The position numbers and the translations under genes were made by a program. A stretch of 64,000 bases of DNA from Manis javanica (lineage: Eukaryota; Chordata; Mammalia; Pholidota; Manidae). Location: positions 37,228,501 through 37,292,500 of the forward strand of contig NC_133157.1 in NCBI RefSeq assembly GCF_040802235.1, in the 5' to 3' direction. Of this stretch, positions 45,007 through 56,480 are shown piece by piece; the first letter of the stretch is position 1; every line of letters begins with the position of its first letter. Under the pieces are notes generated by a model. That model was not told the DNA's origin. It ran no database searches and saw only the letters and a program-made list of their open reading frames with translations.

Positions 45007-45690
45007 ATTCTATGTGGGGAAGCAACATAGTCCACTTCCCAGGCTGCCTTACAGTTAGATTGACCATGAGACTGAGTTGTATCTGGGACAGTGGGAGCGT
45101 AAGTGAAGGGCACTTCATTCAGCTTCCGCCCATAAACAACATCCTCCTACCTCTTCTGCCATCTGCTGGTGGGACATCAGTGTTCCAAGCAACCTGGAAA
45201 GCTATGTGTTGAAGATGGCAGGACCCCCATCAATCTGGTTCCTGCCTTTTCTCCTTATCCCAGGCTTATTGGGTTTTTAAATAAGCAAGAAAGTCTTTCA
45301 TTTTGCTCAGTTATTGAGAAAATGGGGTCTATCTTTACAACCACAAGCATTATTTTCACTTGTGCAGAGTAACGTAGTCTTACCACAGGAAACCTGGGAA
45401 TCTGTGGAGAGAGTCCAACTCCACATGTTTGTATTTTTTTGTGTGAAGTCTCTTTACCACTAAAACATGGTGGCAGTTGGAACTGGTGATGCCTTTTGGC
45501 ATAGTTTCTTCCCTATCATCCAATGGCAAATGATTAGAATCCTGCAGGAATCCCTGTTCTCTAGGTTTGGGCATCACAAAGTCACTGGTTTTGGCCTTGA
45601 ATTGGGGTCTCAGGAGTCCTGGGTGGGCTTCAGTTGTACAGCTCTTGAAGTTTCCTGGTAACTGTTCGATTTAATACTTCCTTTATATCT
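45007..45690. other. Intergenic, no feature recognised
   Basis: Several short frames, none with family motifs. Confidence 0.3.
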
Positions 45691-45699
45691 TATAGCATA

Positions 45700-46140
45700 G
45701 TTCTGTAATTTTTCTATCAATCTATATCTTCTACCTAAATTTTTCCTAGTGGTTATTCTTTATATGTAAAGAGGGCCTGTTGCTATTGGAGTGAGATTTA
45801 TATTTTTATCACATTTTTGGCTTATTGATAATGTATAAGAAAGTAATTTGGGGTAATTTTTCATAACATTAGTGTCTTAGTGAATATTCTGATTAGTTCT
45901 GATTAGTAGACTATCGTGATAATCTTTTATCCTTTCTAATAGTTATACTTGGGGTTTTTTTAATTGTCTTCTCACCCATTTGCCAAAATATTTAAGGAAA
46001 TGTTAAAAAAACAGCTGTAATGTTAGATATCCTTGTCTTGATCCTAAAATTTATATCTGTATTTGTAAGGAAGTTGATTTCTCATTTTCTGTTTTTCTGT
46101 TCAGGGATATGTGAATTTTGTTAAATGAAGGAAATTGTTA
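45700..46140 (-). repeat. Old L1 ORF2 remnant
   Basis: 'ctacctaaatttttcctagt', 'gtcttctcacccatttgcca' and 'gatatccttgtcttgatcct' loosely follow the antisense L1 reverse-transcriptase region. Confidence 0.45.
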
Positions 46141-47160
46141 CTTAAGTTTAATGTTCTGTAATGGATTGCAGAGCATGGAAATCATCTATACCTTGAAAAT
46201 GTGTTATTTTCAAATTATATCAACTGGAGTGAGAAAGAAAACCACATACATCCTTTTTTAGAAAGAAAGAAAATTACAAGAACAGAAATAAGATTTTTCC
46301 CTTTAGGAACAGAAGTCAGCTTACCAGTAAAGTGCTTGTTAGCTAGATTTTGAAGGTTTAAGAAAAGTCTCTGAGACAAATGTATTTGCTTTGGTTGAAC
46401 TAACTGTTCTCCAGCTCCTGATGCCCAGAGGAGGAGATTAGAATTTTTCCAGTACTAAAAAATTCCTGTTCCTTTCCTGTAGCACACAATAGGCCCTTTG
46501 TTTAATGCACTGTCTCTGATACTTATGAAATATTGTTTAGATAAATTAGATTATTTTAGTAGTAGTTTTATGAAAAGGAATAACGAACTGCCCAAACATT
46601 GTTCAGTGTTGTAAATGATTCACAGTAAACCTCTAAGACCTTCCTTAAAGACAAATTGTGATCAACATTTATATAAAAACCTCATTTATTCTCTGATAGT
46701 AGATTAAAAAAAAAAAGAGAATTCTTGACAGTTTGTCTCCTGAAACTTAAACAAAATGTAGTAGGTAATAGGATGAGATAGTTACATAGTCATGGATGAT
46801 CCCAAATTGCAGTGTAAGCCAAACTCATTAAGGCAATGTACAAAATGGAGTTAATAAACTTGGCACATCCTGTGTCGAGATTAGGCACACACTTCTGAGA
46901 TATGTGCTTCACCCACTTTCCTCAGCCCTATGCTTTTGCCGCCCTGCTCTCTACCACCCTTCCCTCTTGGAGAACCCACTCATGGGAAAGCCACTCTGCC
47001 TAATCTCCCGTTGATTAACTTGCTAGTTTTCTTGTCTTCCTTTTGCCCTCCCTAGCTCTAAGCTTGAAGGCATTTGAGGTCACTTGCATTTAGCCACAGG
47101 AGAATAAAAACATATGAGAAAAAAAGAACTAGAGGATAGGCTAAATGTTTTTTTTGTGTG
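46141..47160. other. Intergenic, no feature recognised
   Basis: A10 run at 46707. No gene or named repeat. Confidence 0.3.
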
Positions 47161-47164
47161 TGTA

Positions 47165-47272
47165 AAAAAGTATGGTATGCTTCATGAATTTGTGTGTCAT
47201 CCTTGTGCAGGGGCCATGCTAATCTTCCCTTTGTCGTTCCAGTTTTAGTATATATGCTACGAAAGTGAGCAT
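47165..47272 (-). pseudogene. U6 snRNA pseudogene
   Basis: The - strand reads through almost the whole U6 snRNA: 5' ATGCTCACTTTCGTAGCATA, the conserved GATTAGCATGGCCCCTGC, CAAGGATGACAC, and a 3' T run. It differs from canonical U6 at several places, including the 5' stem, so it is a retrocopy and not a functional gene. Confidence 0.93.
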
Positions 47273-47699
47273 GAGGATAGGTTAAATTTAGGAGAAAGTT
47301 TTTCAGTGGATATAGGTGGTGGTGTTCAGGGCAAGATTAAAAATCCTCTTTTTTTCTGGTGGTGTCCTATGAAGTTCTTCCCAACTCTGTGAGAATACTT
47401 TTTTTAGCATGATGTGGGCAGGTCCAGGAGCCCCAAGTCAGTGAAGGCTGGGAAAGGCTTGATTCACCCAAACAGCTTCTCTCCCATCATTGAAATTCTT
47501 CTCACATATCAGACTGGTTATTTTCTTTTATATTTGCACAAGACATCTATGGCATGAGTCACAGTAAAAAACTCATCATAAGAATGTGCCAGATTACAAA
47601 ATAGATTTCTGTTTCCCCGTAATGGCAGATTCAAGGTTTTAAAATCGCAGTGATTCAGTAGGCTTAAGAGCATGATTTTTGAAGCCTCATTCTGCTTTT

Positions 47700-47870
47700 T
47701 GTGTGTGCTACGGTGTGTATGTGTGTGTGGAGTATGTGGTGTGTATGTGGTTTGTGGGTATATATGTGTTTGAGGTGTGTATTGTGTGTGGTATGTGTGT
47801 GTTTGCTTGTGTGTGATGGTTGCATAGTGTGTGTGCGTGAATAATATTTGGGGTGTGTGTGGCGAAAGGG
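47700..47870 (+). repeat. Degenerate TG-rich simple sequence
   Basis: About 170 bp of imperfect TG/TATG/TGG repeats. Confidence 0.85.
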
Positions 47871-48261
47871 GATTCTATAGGGAACAGAAGCAGAGCTTAG
47901 TTTTTGTTTTAAAAGTAACTCTGCTTTGAGATCAATGGATAAAGTCTTTTCAAGTGTTTCATTTCCTCAATCATTTGGAAGGTGTTTTCTTAAGCCTATA
48001 TGTTTGCATTTTAGGAGGAAACTTCAAATATTAGGAACTAGATTAAAGTGATTGCTGCATTACTATAATTTCAGACAACACTATAGTTTAATTTAACAAA
48101 CAAAGCCACTTGTATTCAGAGTTATTATATTCAGATCTTCCAGAGGACCCATCTCCTCTACCTCTGAAGTGTAAATCCATTTCCCATGGTCATTTGTAAC
48201 CTGTCTTTAGAGATGGTGCTGGAAAAAGTGCCTTATTTTAGCACCTCTCTCCAATGGCCCT

Positions 48262-48495
48262 GTCTGTGTGAGGCAGTGTAGCTTAGAGGCTAAGAATTAG
48301 AGCTCTTTAGTCAGAACACTTGGGTCCACATGCTGGCTCCATCAAATGGGCAAGAGCTTAAACTTCCTGAGTTTCCTCATCTGTGAAATGGGGTCATAGT
48401 GGTGCTTACCTCTCAGGACTGTTGGGGGGGCTTATGAGATGATTATGTAAATATAGTGCTTGGAATATAGTATCATTCAATGAACACACACTGCT
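48262..48495 (+). repeat. MIR SINE
   Basis: Near full-length: 'ggcagtgtagcttagaggct', 'cctgagtttcctcatctgtg', 'aaatggggtcatagtggtgc', 'tgagatgattatgtaaatat'. Confidence 0.9.
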
Positions 48496-49298
48496 GTATA
48501 GACATTGCCTGTGCCTCTACAGGGATAGAGAAGGTGGAAGTAGAAGGTGTTAGTGGACCATTGCTTCTAAGATTTATTGTGAATTTATTTTATTTGGCCT
48601 GCTTATACCAATTAAGTTTGTGAGTGACCTCTCAAGTCTTTGCATCAGTGTAGCATGATTTCTTGGTAGGGCTAATAATGCATCACTTAATGAATGCTCA
48701 CTATGGGTTTTGAAGATGTCATTAGTTCTAGGTCTAGACCAATGTTAGGGCAAAAGTCCTCTGAGCAAAAGTGCTTTTCCTTACATGTTGAAACTGGCCA
48801 TCTATTTCCTCTTCTGCAATAGGTAAGTGTTTCAGCATTAGAACTGTACTAAGAGCATGAAAAAAAACTACAAAAACCCTGGCATATTATGTAAGTCAGT
48901 CTGACTAACACGCAGTTATCTGGCACAATTTTCAGATGTAGCTTCACATTTTGTCCCTGCTATTTCTGGACCCTTATATAGACATTATGTCTGAGCAAAG
49001 TGCCCATTAGAAGACTCTGGGTGCTGAAACAGAGGCTGTGGATGTGGGGTGTCTGCTGTGTTCATTGTTCATTCATTTTTGCTTGTCCCTTTTGTTTAAT
49101 GAGGAGGATCTCAAGGCCTTCTCCTGGAGTGAGGAATGCAAATTGTAGATTCAAGGGGAATATGGGGGTGGGAAGCACCTACAGAAATGAATATTCTTGC
49201 ATTTGTTCAGCACTACAGCTGCTGTCAAGGAGTTTTGTGACAATGTGGGGTGCCCAGCCAGCTGGAAAGATGGCAGTGGGGACAATTGCTACGTCTGC
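48496..49298. other. Intergenic left of provirus 2
   Basis: No gene or named repeat recognised. Confidence 0.3.
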
Positions 49299-49303
49299 CA
49301 TGC
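49299..49303 (+). repeat. Target-site duplication of provirus 2, left copy
   Basis: CATGC immediately before the element; repeated at 51375-51379. Confidence 0.85.
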
Positions 49304-49650
49304 TGTAAGTCCAGGGAGAGAAAATCCCAGGGCAAAATACCTCTAAAAACCGAAATCAGTCAAAGTTTAAAATCCATTTATTGCTTACAAACTGCAGTCT
49401 GGGGCCATTTCTTTCTTTTCTGCTCTAGCAGAAGCAAAACCGGCCCTCTCCTCTCTCCTGTCTGGTACAGAGAAGCCCTCCTTGCCCAGGTGGTAATTAC
49501 CCATTGATATGGAGATGACCTTTTCTCCACCCCTAAGGAATGATGCAAATGCACTAAAACTGTAATTCTTTCCACCTCTAAACGCCTGTTGATATGCAGA
49601 TGTACTAAAGCCAGGTGAGATATTCTGGAAATATTACAATTTTACCCACA
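49304..49650 (-). repeat. 3' LTR of provirus 2
   Basis: 347 bp. TTTATT at 49377-49382 is the AATAAA signal on the - strand. Co-linear with 51031-51374. Confidence 0.88.
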
Positions 49651-51030
49651 GGCCATCCCTCCAGAAATCTCACCTTACAATTTACTCATTCCCCCTCTTC
49701 CAACCAAACTAATGACATACAATAGTAACGGCAATAAAGTCATGATAATCCTCAAGCCAGAGGATTCATCCTATGCAGATTAAATAAATGTACTTTACAC
49801 CACAGTCTTTCATTAAGCACAAAATATGTTTCTGCACTTGTTTACTCATTCCTAACAACGATGCTAGATTGCTCACAAAACTTTTACCAAACATTAGACA
49901 AAGTCAAGCCTCTCTTTAAGCATTTTTTTCTTGACAAGAGCAACACAGTCTTGATAATTCTCAAGCCAGAGGATCCAGGTAGGTTCAAAGTCCCATGCAG
50001 ATTAAGTCTAAAACTCATCCATTCCAGCCATCTCGTGGCAACTGCAGCCAGGGTGTGCATCTAGGACACAAGAACTGTGGAAGCAAAAAACTGATTGTGG
50101 GGGGCCACTTTGCTGTTTTTCCAGGAATACACAGGAGGCCAGCTTCCAGGCCTTTTCCCCAAGGTGCCAGAAGAGCCAGCCATCACTAGTCCATGTGTCG
50201 AAATGTCCAAGGCCACATCTATTTTATTCCTAATTGCTGCACCCATCCTTGCAACGCATGTCCAATAAAGTGGGTGCTTTGATTGATCTTAATCACCTGT
50301 GGCTAGCCACAGGCTACAAAGAGATGCTGTAGGCCCCTCTTGGTGGTTTGCTGATCTGCACAACATGTTGGGAACTCCTTCTGGGCTCAGCTGACTTCTT
50401 CAAAGGTAAATGGCAAGCCCCACCGATGGGCTACAGCCCACATTGTCTTTTGCCCCATGTGCAACAAACGCTGATATAGCCATTAGGCCATATCAGGGGC
50501 AGGCTTTCCTTCTAGGCAGTGCACCTGGGCCAATGCATCTGCTTCATCATTCCCTGGGGATGCGAAAAGCAAGTGGCCAGTCACATGATATATGGTATGT
50601 GTCTGTGCCACACCACTCCGTGGCCTTTGGGTCCAGTCTTTCATCACCCTGTGATGGGATAGGTGGTTATTACCTTGGTTGGAGCTGTTCCAGCAATGGG
50701 CTCTGTAGCCAGCAAGGTGTGGTACACAGCAGCCAGTTGCTTCTCTATCAAGGTGACCTGGACCTCAGCTCCTTTCCATAGTTGTGACCAGGCTCTGGCT
50801 GGTAGCAGGAGCAGCAGCAGTAGCACAAGCAGTAGCCTTAGGCTCAGGCCATGGGTTGGGGTCAGCGTGACCAGCAGCAGTGGTGGTGCCTCCACAACCA
50901 CATGAGTGTAGACACATGTCCCTCGACGTGAGCGCCACTTCTCCCCATCATTTCTATGGGCGGCCCTCCCAAAGGTCGCACCCATTATGACAGATTTCGG
51001 GTTTAGAGGAATCCTGCCGACTATGTAGGA
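49651..51030 (-). pseudogene. Internal remnant of provirus 2 (leader fused to pol RNase H/integrase pieces)
   Basis: On the - strand a frame from 50985 to 50644 (113 codons) runs from leader-type sequence through a leucine run caused by a CAG/CTG-rich stretch, into IEKQLAAVYHTLLATEP, which resembles ERV RNase H. Beyond it, GNDEADALAQVHCLE (near 50500) and TAKWPPT / CPRC text near 50080-50130 fit pol-like remains with many stops. The join between leader and pol implies deletion of gag and most of pol; env is not seen. Confidence 0.6.
51010..51028 (-). other. Primer binding site of provirus 2 (tRNA-Ser)
   Basis: The - strand reads CTACATAGTCGGCAGGATTC two bases after the 5' LTR. TAGTCGGCAGGATTC is identical to the complement of the tRNA-Ser 3' end; the first five bases have four changes. 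Confidence 0.75.
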
Positions 51031-51374
51031 TGTAAGTCTGGGGAGAGGAAATCCAGGGGCAAAATACCTCTAAAAACAAATCAGTCAAAGGGAGAAATAA
51101 AGTTTAAAATTCATTTATTGCTTACAAACTGCAGTTTGGGGCTGTTTCTCCTGCTCCAGCAAAAGCAAAACTGGCCCTCCTCCCCTCTTGGGTACAGATA
51201 AGCCCTCCTTGCTCAGGTAATTACCCATTGATATGGAGATGAACTTCTCTTCACCCCTGAGGAATGATACAAATGCACTAAAGCCATACTTCTTTCCACC
51301 TCTAAATGTCTACTGATATGCAGATGTACTAAAGCCAGGCAAGATATTCTGGAAATATTACAATTTTACCCACA
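51031..51374 (-). repeat. 5' LTR of provirus 2
   Basis: 344 bp. - strand AATAAA signal at 51114-51119. Has a 12-bp block (GGGAGAAATAAA) that is absent from the 3' LTR. Confidence 0.88.
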
Positions 51375-51379
51375 CATGC
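51375..51379 (+). repeat. Target-site duplication of provirus 2, right copy
   Basis: CATGC, identical to 49299-49303. Confidence 0.85.
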
Positions 51380-52580
51380 CAACACCCACTCCTGCCCACT
51401 GGCCTTTGTGGTTGTACTGGTCTTTAAGATTGCTGCTGGGCTTTTTGCTGAATGTCAAGAATTAGTGGTGAGGGGGTAGTCCTGCCAGGTTTCTATCAGA
51501 ACTTGCATCTCCTTCTCTTTCTTTTCCCTTGTCGGTCTCTCTGATCTCAGTCTAGGCCCCATAGGTGGATTAAAAGAATGTCTTTAGCATGTCCAACTCT
51601 AGGCAGGCCTCAGTCAATTAATGATAAACACTTCTACCTACCCATCCCTCTAATCCAAATTTATCCCCCTCTCAGTCCCATCCATCTGCCAAGTGTTCTT
51701 CATTATTTTTCTGATAAGATTTGGATCATAGCCTTACCTTTCTTCAAGGCCTCTTTCCAGACACCTTCAAACAACTTTATCCTCCTGTTTCATTTTCTCT
51801 CCACCAGTTTTTCCAGAAGCATTCTCTTGGATAACATCTCTTCCTTTCTAGGTTTTCCATTTCTCAGTTTTGCATCAGACTTAGCTGTGCCTGTGATGTC
51901 CTTCCCATCCAGCTCACCAAGTCAAGTAATCTTTTTTATGCAGATAACTCCTGCTGTCTCACCTATAACAAATCTTTGTCCACTTTTGGAAAAGGAGATG
52001 AGAATTTTTTTTAGGCTTTAGCTTCTTTACTTGCAACCAAAATGTGGTTATGATATTAATCAATGAATGCAGAAAGCAGTACATTCAGAATGTTTCTGAG
52101 CAAATATAGTAAGTTCTGCTCCTTGATATGTGCTTGAGGGCATATGAAGGGCTATTATATATATGCCTGTTTTCAAGAAGCTTAGTCATGTTAAGAGACA
52201 ATATTAACATCCGTGAATAGATAAAAGAACAAGACAAATATGTATTGCTTTTCATAGTCCACTTACACCAAGGGATTGAGGTGGTTTACAGTAGAAGATA
52301 GCTCTACAGAATGTTATAATATAATAATATCAAGAGCCATGTAATAGATAATTGAAAAGGAAACCCAATTTAAGGTAAATCGTTGGGCTTGAGTACAAAA
52401 TTTAGAATTGGGCTTCCTGAAAGTTAAGAAAAATGGGAATAAGGATGAATTATATAATTTCCATGTCTCATAAGAGGATACATGTCAGTTTGCAAACACC
52501 GAATTTTTGGGGGAAATGTTGGGAGTTTTGAGCAGACAAGGTTTTGTCATCTCTTTAATGTCTACAGTAGAATTAATTTA
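51380..52580. other. Intergenic, no gene recognised
   Basis: 51578-52021 holds a 147-codon + frame that is pyrimidine-rich and without domain features; parts resemble an L2 body. Nothing firm. Confidence 0.3.
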
Positions 52581-52589
52581 GATTATTTC

Positions 52590-53010
52590 CCACTAGCTAC
52601 TATATGGAGGATAGCCTACAGGAGGCAAGAGTGGAAGCAGGGAGGTAAGTTGCAAAAGCCTGGGTGAGAGATGTGTTATCCAGGATGAAGCTGGTAGAGG
52701 TGGTGTTAAGTGTTCAGACTGAAGAATCAATAAGACTTGCTGATTGGCAGCATGATGCAAATGAGAGAAAGAGAAACTGAGATTACTCTAGAATTTTGGC
52801 TTGAGTGAATGGATGAAGTATGGTTCATCTTTTGAAATAGTTAAGATTGGGCATACCTAAGCTGGTTTGGAGATCAAAATCAGGAATTCTGTTTTGGACA
52901 TGTTTAACTTTAGTTACTTATGTGATAACTCAGTTGAGATGTGAAGTGGACAGTTGGATCCATGAATATGGAACTCAGGGAAGTGATGTACGTTTGGGTC
53001 TCAGCAGCAC
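52590..53010. repeat. Old interspersed repeat, family not named
   Basis: 'gaggcaagagtggaagcagg', 'gttttggacatgtttaactt', 'agttgagatgtgaagtggac' and 'cagttggatccatgaatatg' follow a widespread mammalian repeat consensus that I recall but cannot name. A second piece of the same repeat lies at 53505-53760. Confidence 0.5.
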
Positions 53011-53334
53011 ACTCAAGCTGTGTCTGTTGCTGTTTCCATGGAGCACATAATATAATGGCAGGTTTTCAATGGTGGGTAATACAGAAACATATTTGCTAGG
53101 TGAGGAAGGAGGCAGAGGAGCTGTGTACAAAGGAAGGAATGAAAGTATGGGAAATCCTGAAGTGTCTAGACAAAAGTGAGAAATTCGGTGTGGCCGATGT
53201 GTATGGTGCACAGTATAGAATGGAGGGAACTGAGACCAGTTGGGCCCAGAGAATGAAGGAGGAGCTTGGATTCTTCCTGCAGGCCAGTGGGTCTCCATCA
53301 TTGATTTTTCCTGAAGGGCGGTGGGTCTCCATTG

Positions 53335-53505
53335 TTAGTGGACACAGAAATCACCTGGGGAACTTATTTTAAAAGTGGGGATTCCTAAACCTTCTTTCCA
53401 GGGAGATGGATACAGTAGGTCTGGAGCTCAAGAAATGACAGCATCATGAACTTCCCAGCTGATTCCAGTGCAGAAGGTCCACAAACCCCACCATTGCTGA
53501 GGGCT
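53335..53505 (+). repeat. MER5-like element
   Basis: 'gaaatcacctggggaactta', 'cagctgattccagtgcagaa' match MER5 text. It appears to interrupt the older repeat around it. Confidence 0.65.
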
Positions 53506-53760
53506 ATGAAGGCTTTTAAGACCAGGGAGTGATATGATCTGATTTATATTTTAGGAAGATAATTCTGCCAGCTGTGTGGAAAATGGACTGACTTCACTGG
53601 CAGGGAAAATATATAGGAGGTTGCTACAGGCATCCTGGTGAGAGATGATGGGCACTGGGGCTGATGTGTTAGTGGAATGAAGAAAAGGGGCTAAATCTAA
53701 GAGGCCTGTCTGAGAATTTGACCTGAACAGGAGAAGGACAAAAATGAAAGTTGATTCTCA
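53505..53760. repeat. Second segment of the unnamed old repeat
   Basis: 'gaccagggagtgatatgatc', 'aagataattctgccagctgt' and 'tggtgagagatgatgggcac' continue the same consensus as 52590-53010. Confidence 0.5.
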
Positions 53761-55430
53761 TATGTCTAGCTTGGAGGAATGAATGGTCAATAATGTCTGA
53801 CACTTTATAACTATTTGTTAGATGAATGAATGAATAAATGTAGGGTAAAAACTAGGTGAGATGGAGGTAAGAAAAGAAAACTCCATTTTAGAGTTAACAC
53901 AAGAAATAATAGATCAGTATTTGTGACGAGTTCACAGAGGCTTGAAAATACGGTTTTCGAAGTTGTTAGCATAGAGCTAGTCTTGAAGGAATAGTAGAAT
54001 CTGAGACCACTTAGCAAAAAGGTTTACACCTTACAGATCAGGAAGGCAAAGGTGTGAATCTTTTGGGGGTTTTTAAGGGGCAGACAGAGGAACACTAGCT
54101 GGCAGAGAGGGGAAAGTGACCAAAAAGAAGTTAGAGGTTTGAGAGGAGGTATGTCTTGACAAGTTTCGTAAATAAAGGGAAGAAACAGTTTCAGAAACTA
54201 TGTGAGCATGTGTGTGTGTGTTGGAGGGGTATCCTGAGAGTATGTTGCCAATCTAAGTGCTGAAATATGTTCTACAAAAGCTATTTTTTCTAGTTTCCAG
54301 TAGCTTTAGCTCTCAAGGTCATTCTTGAATCATGGTAGAAAACCAGGTCAACAGCAGAAAGATTATTTCTTCCTATTTGTTATAGCTGGAGGGAAGTGCT
54401 TATTTCAAATAAAAGCTATATCTTACAATTTATTTAGGCACGAGGTGGGCTCGGACATATCAGCCCTCATCCCCAGATTTGTTCCTTTGTAGCATTTAGG
54501 TTAAAATTTGTCTTGTTGGCATCTTTCTTATCCATTAAGCTTCTACAGATTTTGAAGATATATTAATATACCCACCAGTAGATATGAGAGTGCCCCATCT
54601 TACTTAAAAAAAAATGTTATTTAAAAAAGATCTCTGCTAATATATTTCTAATGTATTTTGTGGAAACAGTTGACTCATTTTAATTTTAACTTTGATTTCT
54701 ACACCAGGCAAATATTTTTCAAATGGTCCTTGGACATTTATATTAATATTTTTCCTATAAATTCTGTTTAGGATTGTTGCACATTTTATTTTGTGCTTTA
54801 AAGGTCTTTTGGATTGGTTTTTTTTTTGTTCTTTATATATTAAGGTCATTAATAACCCTTTGTTATATTTGTCATAATAATTTTCCCAAATAATCATTGA
54901 TACAGTGGTGGAAGGGAAGTGTTAACAGTGTTTAGAGCATCTCTTCATCAAATTCTGATGCTCACCAGCCAGTCTTCTTAACCTAAGACCCTTTTGCCTA
55001 CAATTGCTATGAGGTTTCTAGCCAGTCCCAAGGAAGGTGTCCTTATATAATCTATGCCCCTTGAAAACAAGGGTTCCCTTGAAAATAAACTGAATATGAG
55101 CTTGTGGATCATATCGGCTGTATGATCTAGCTTCCTTTCTTCTCCCCTGGAACTTTGGCAGACATACCTGGAATTCTTGCGGCACCTGGGATGTTGGTTT
55201 TTCTTGCTGCTGAATGCCAGGGGAGTTGTTCTGAAGGCTTGTCTAAAAGCAATACATGCATGTATTCATGTTTGTTGGTTTAAGCAGGAGTACAATTGTT
55301 TTAGACTTTCTCTTATAACTTCCTCCAAAATGTTAAGTTCAGCATCAAATGATTATTTAAACAAAAATTAAATCTGACCTCCATGGGGGAATAGGAAGGT
55401 AAGAGTTACTATTGTATTATTTTTCAAATC
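53761..55430. other. Intergenic, AT-rich; possible L1 debris at 54640-54900
   Basis: 54640-54900 resembles the antisense L1 ORF2 C-terminal region but is heavily decayed. The rest is unassigned. Confidence 0.35.
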
Positions 55431-55439
55431 TTATTTTCT

Positions 55440-55930
55440 AATAGTTAATATTTAGTATTTCATTTTTGTTGTATATTGACCTTATTTACTGTTAAATTTG
55501 ATAAATTCACTAATTTATAAATTGTCTTTTCTGAGAGAGGTTTTCTTAGTATTGATGTTTCTTTTTCCTTAAATGGAAGAATTTACCAGTGAAACCAACT
55601 GGATCTGGAGATTCCTCCATGGAGAGATTTTAAAATGATAGATTCATTTTCTTTAATGCTAAAACATTATTCAGATTTTAGTGTTTCTTCCTGCATCAGT
55701 TTTAATAAGTTATATTTTTCAAGGAGTTTGTCCATTTTATCTAGATTTTCAAATTTATTGGCATAAAGCTGTTCTAATATTCCATTAATATCTCTTGATA
55801 TTTGCAGGCTCTGTGTTGAGGTCTCTGTTTTTATTCCTGTTATTGGTAATCTGTGCCATTTCTCTTTTTTCTTGGTTAGTCTGGCTACATAAAGGATTGT
55901 CCGTTTTATTAGTCTTGAAAGGAAATCACT
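55440..55930 (-). repeat. L1 ORF2 fragment
   Basis: Antisense ORF2 text: 'atggaagaatttaccagtga', 'gaaaccaactggatctggag', 'gagtttgtccattttatcta', 'tcttggttagtctggctaca', 'tgtccgttttattagtcttg'. Confidence 0.8.
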
Positions 55931-56259
55931 GAGGGTCAGGCTCTCTTTCCTAGGCCCACCTTCTTCAGGAGTCTTGGCTGTTTAAGTCCTGGCTGCCTTG
56001 GCAGGCCCCAGCTCCTATTTTTCATCCCCAACTCTATGACATTACTGGCTTCTCTGCCTCTAGCATTCATTATTTGCCTGGCTTCTCCTCATTCCCACCT
56101 CTAACCCCCTAAAACTCCTATCACCCTAAGGACCATCATTTCCTTGAAGGGAAAAGAGTTAAACAGAGCATTAGACTCACTCTAGTGAGCTTGTTTTCTT
56201 TGGAATTTTGCCCTTTCAAATTCTGGTTATTTTGGCAGCTCTCTGATCTTTTTAGACAG

Positions 56260-56480
56260 ATGGCTTCAACCCCATACCCTGTAACTATCACCCTCCATCC
56301 ACCCCCACCATCCCTAGGCAACCATTGATCTACTTTATGTATCTATAGATTTGCTTGTTCTAGACACTTCATATTAATGGAATCACATAATATGTAGTCT
56401 TCTGTCACTAGCTTCTTTCACTTAACATAACATTTCAAGGTTCATCCATGTTGTAGCATGTATCAGTACGTTATGCCTTG
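56260..56480 (-). repeat. Old L1 3' fragment
   Basis: 'aggcaaccattgatctactt', 'attaatggaatcacataata' and 'aaggttcatccatgttgtag' match antisense old L1 3' regions, like 10000-10375. Confidence 0.65.

Larger units (their letters stand above)
49304..51374 (-). mobile_element. Endogenous retrovirus 2: internally deleted, tRNA-Ser-primed type, - strand
   Basis: Two co-linear LTRs (49304-49650 and 51031-51374) enclose 1380 bp. The element is flanked by a perfect 5-bp duplication CATGC (49299-49303 and 51375-51379). Read on the - strand, LTRs start TGTGGGTAAAATTG and end with CTTACA. Two bases after the 5' LTR comes CTACATAGTCGGCAGGATTC; its last 15 bases match the tRNA-Ser primer site. Inside are leader sequence and pieces resembling RNase H (IEKQLAAVYHTLLATEP, GNDEADALAQVHC), but no gag, reverse transcriptase catalytic motif or env, so most of the genome is deleted. 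The LTRs differ far more than those of provirus 1. A HERV-S-like class III origin is inferred. Confidence 0.85.

Noticed and set aside
47165..47272. Functional U6 snRNA gene
   Set aside because: Several changes from canonical U6, including the 5' stem, and no recognisable snRNA promoter upstream on the - strand.
50644..50985. - strand 113-codon frame with a leucine run resembling a signal peptide
   Set aside because: It lies wholly inside provirus 2, the leucines come from a CAG/CTG-rich stretch, and its end matches ERV RNase H text. Kept as part of the retroviral remnant, not as a secreted-protein gene.
51578..52021. 147-codon + frame as a gene
   Set aside because: Pyrimidine-rich low-complexity Ser/Phe/Leu/Pro translation without domain features, typical of a chance frame in old repeat sequence.
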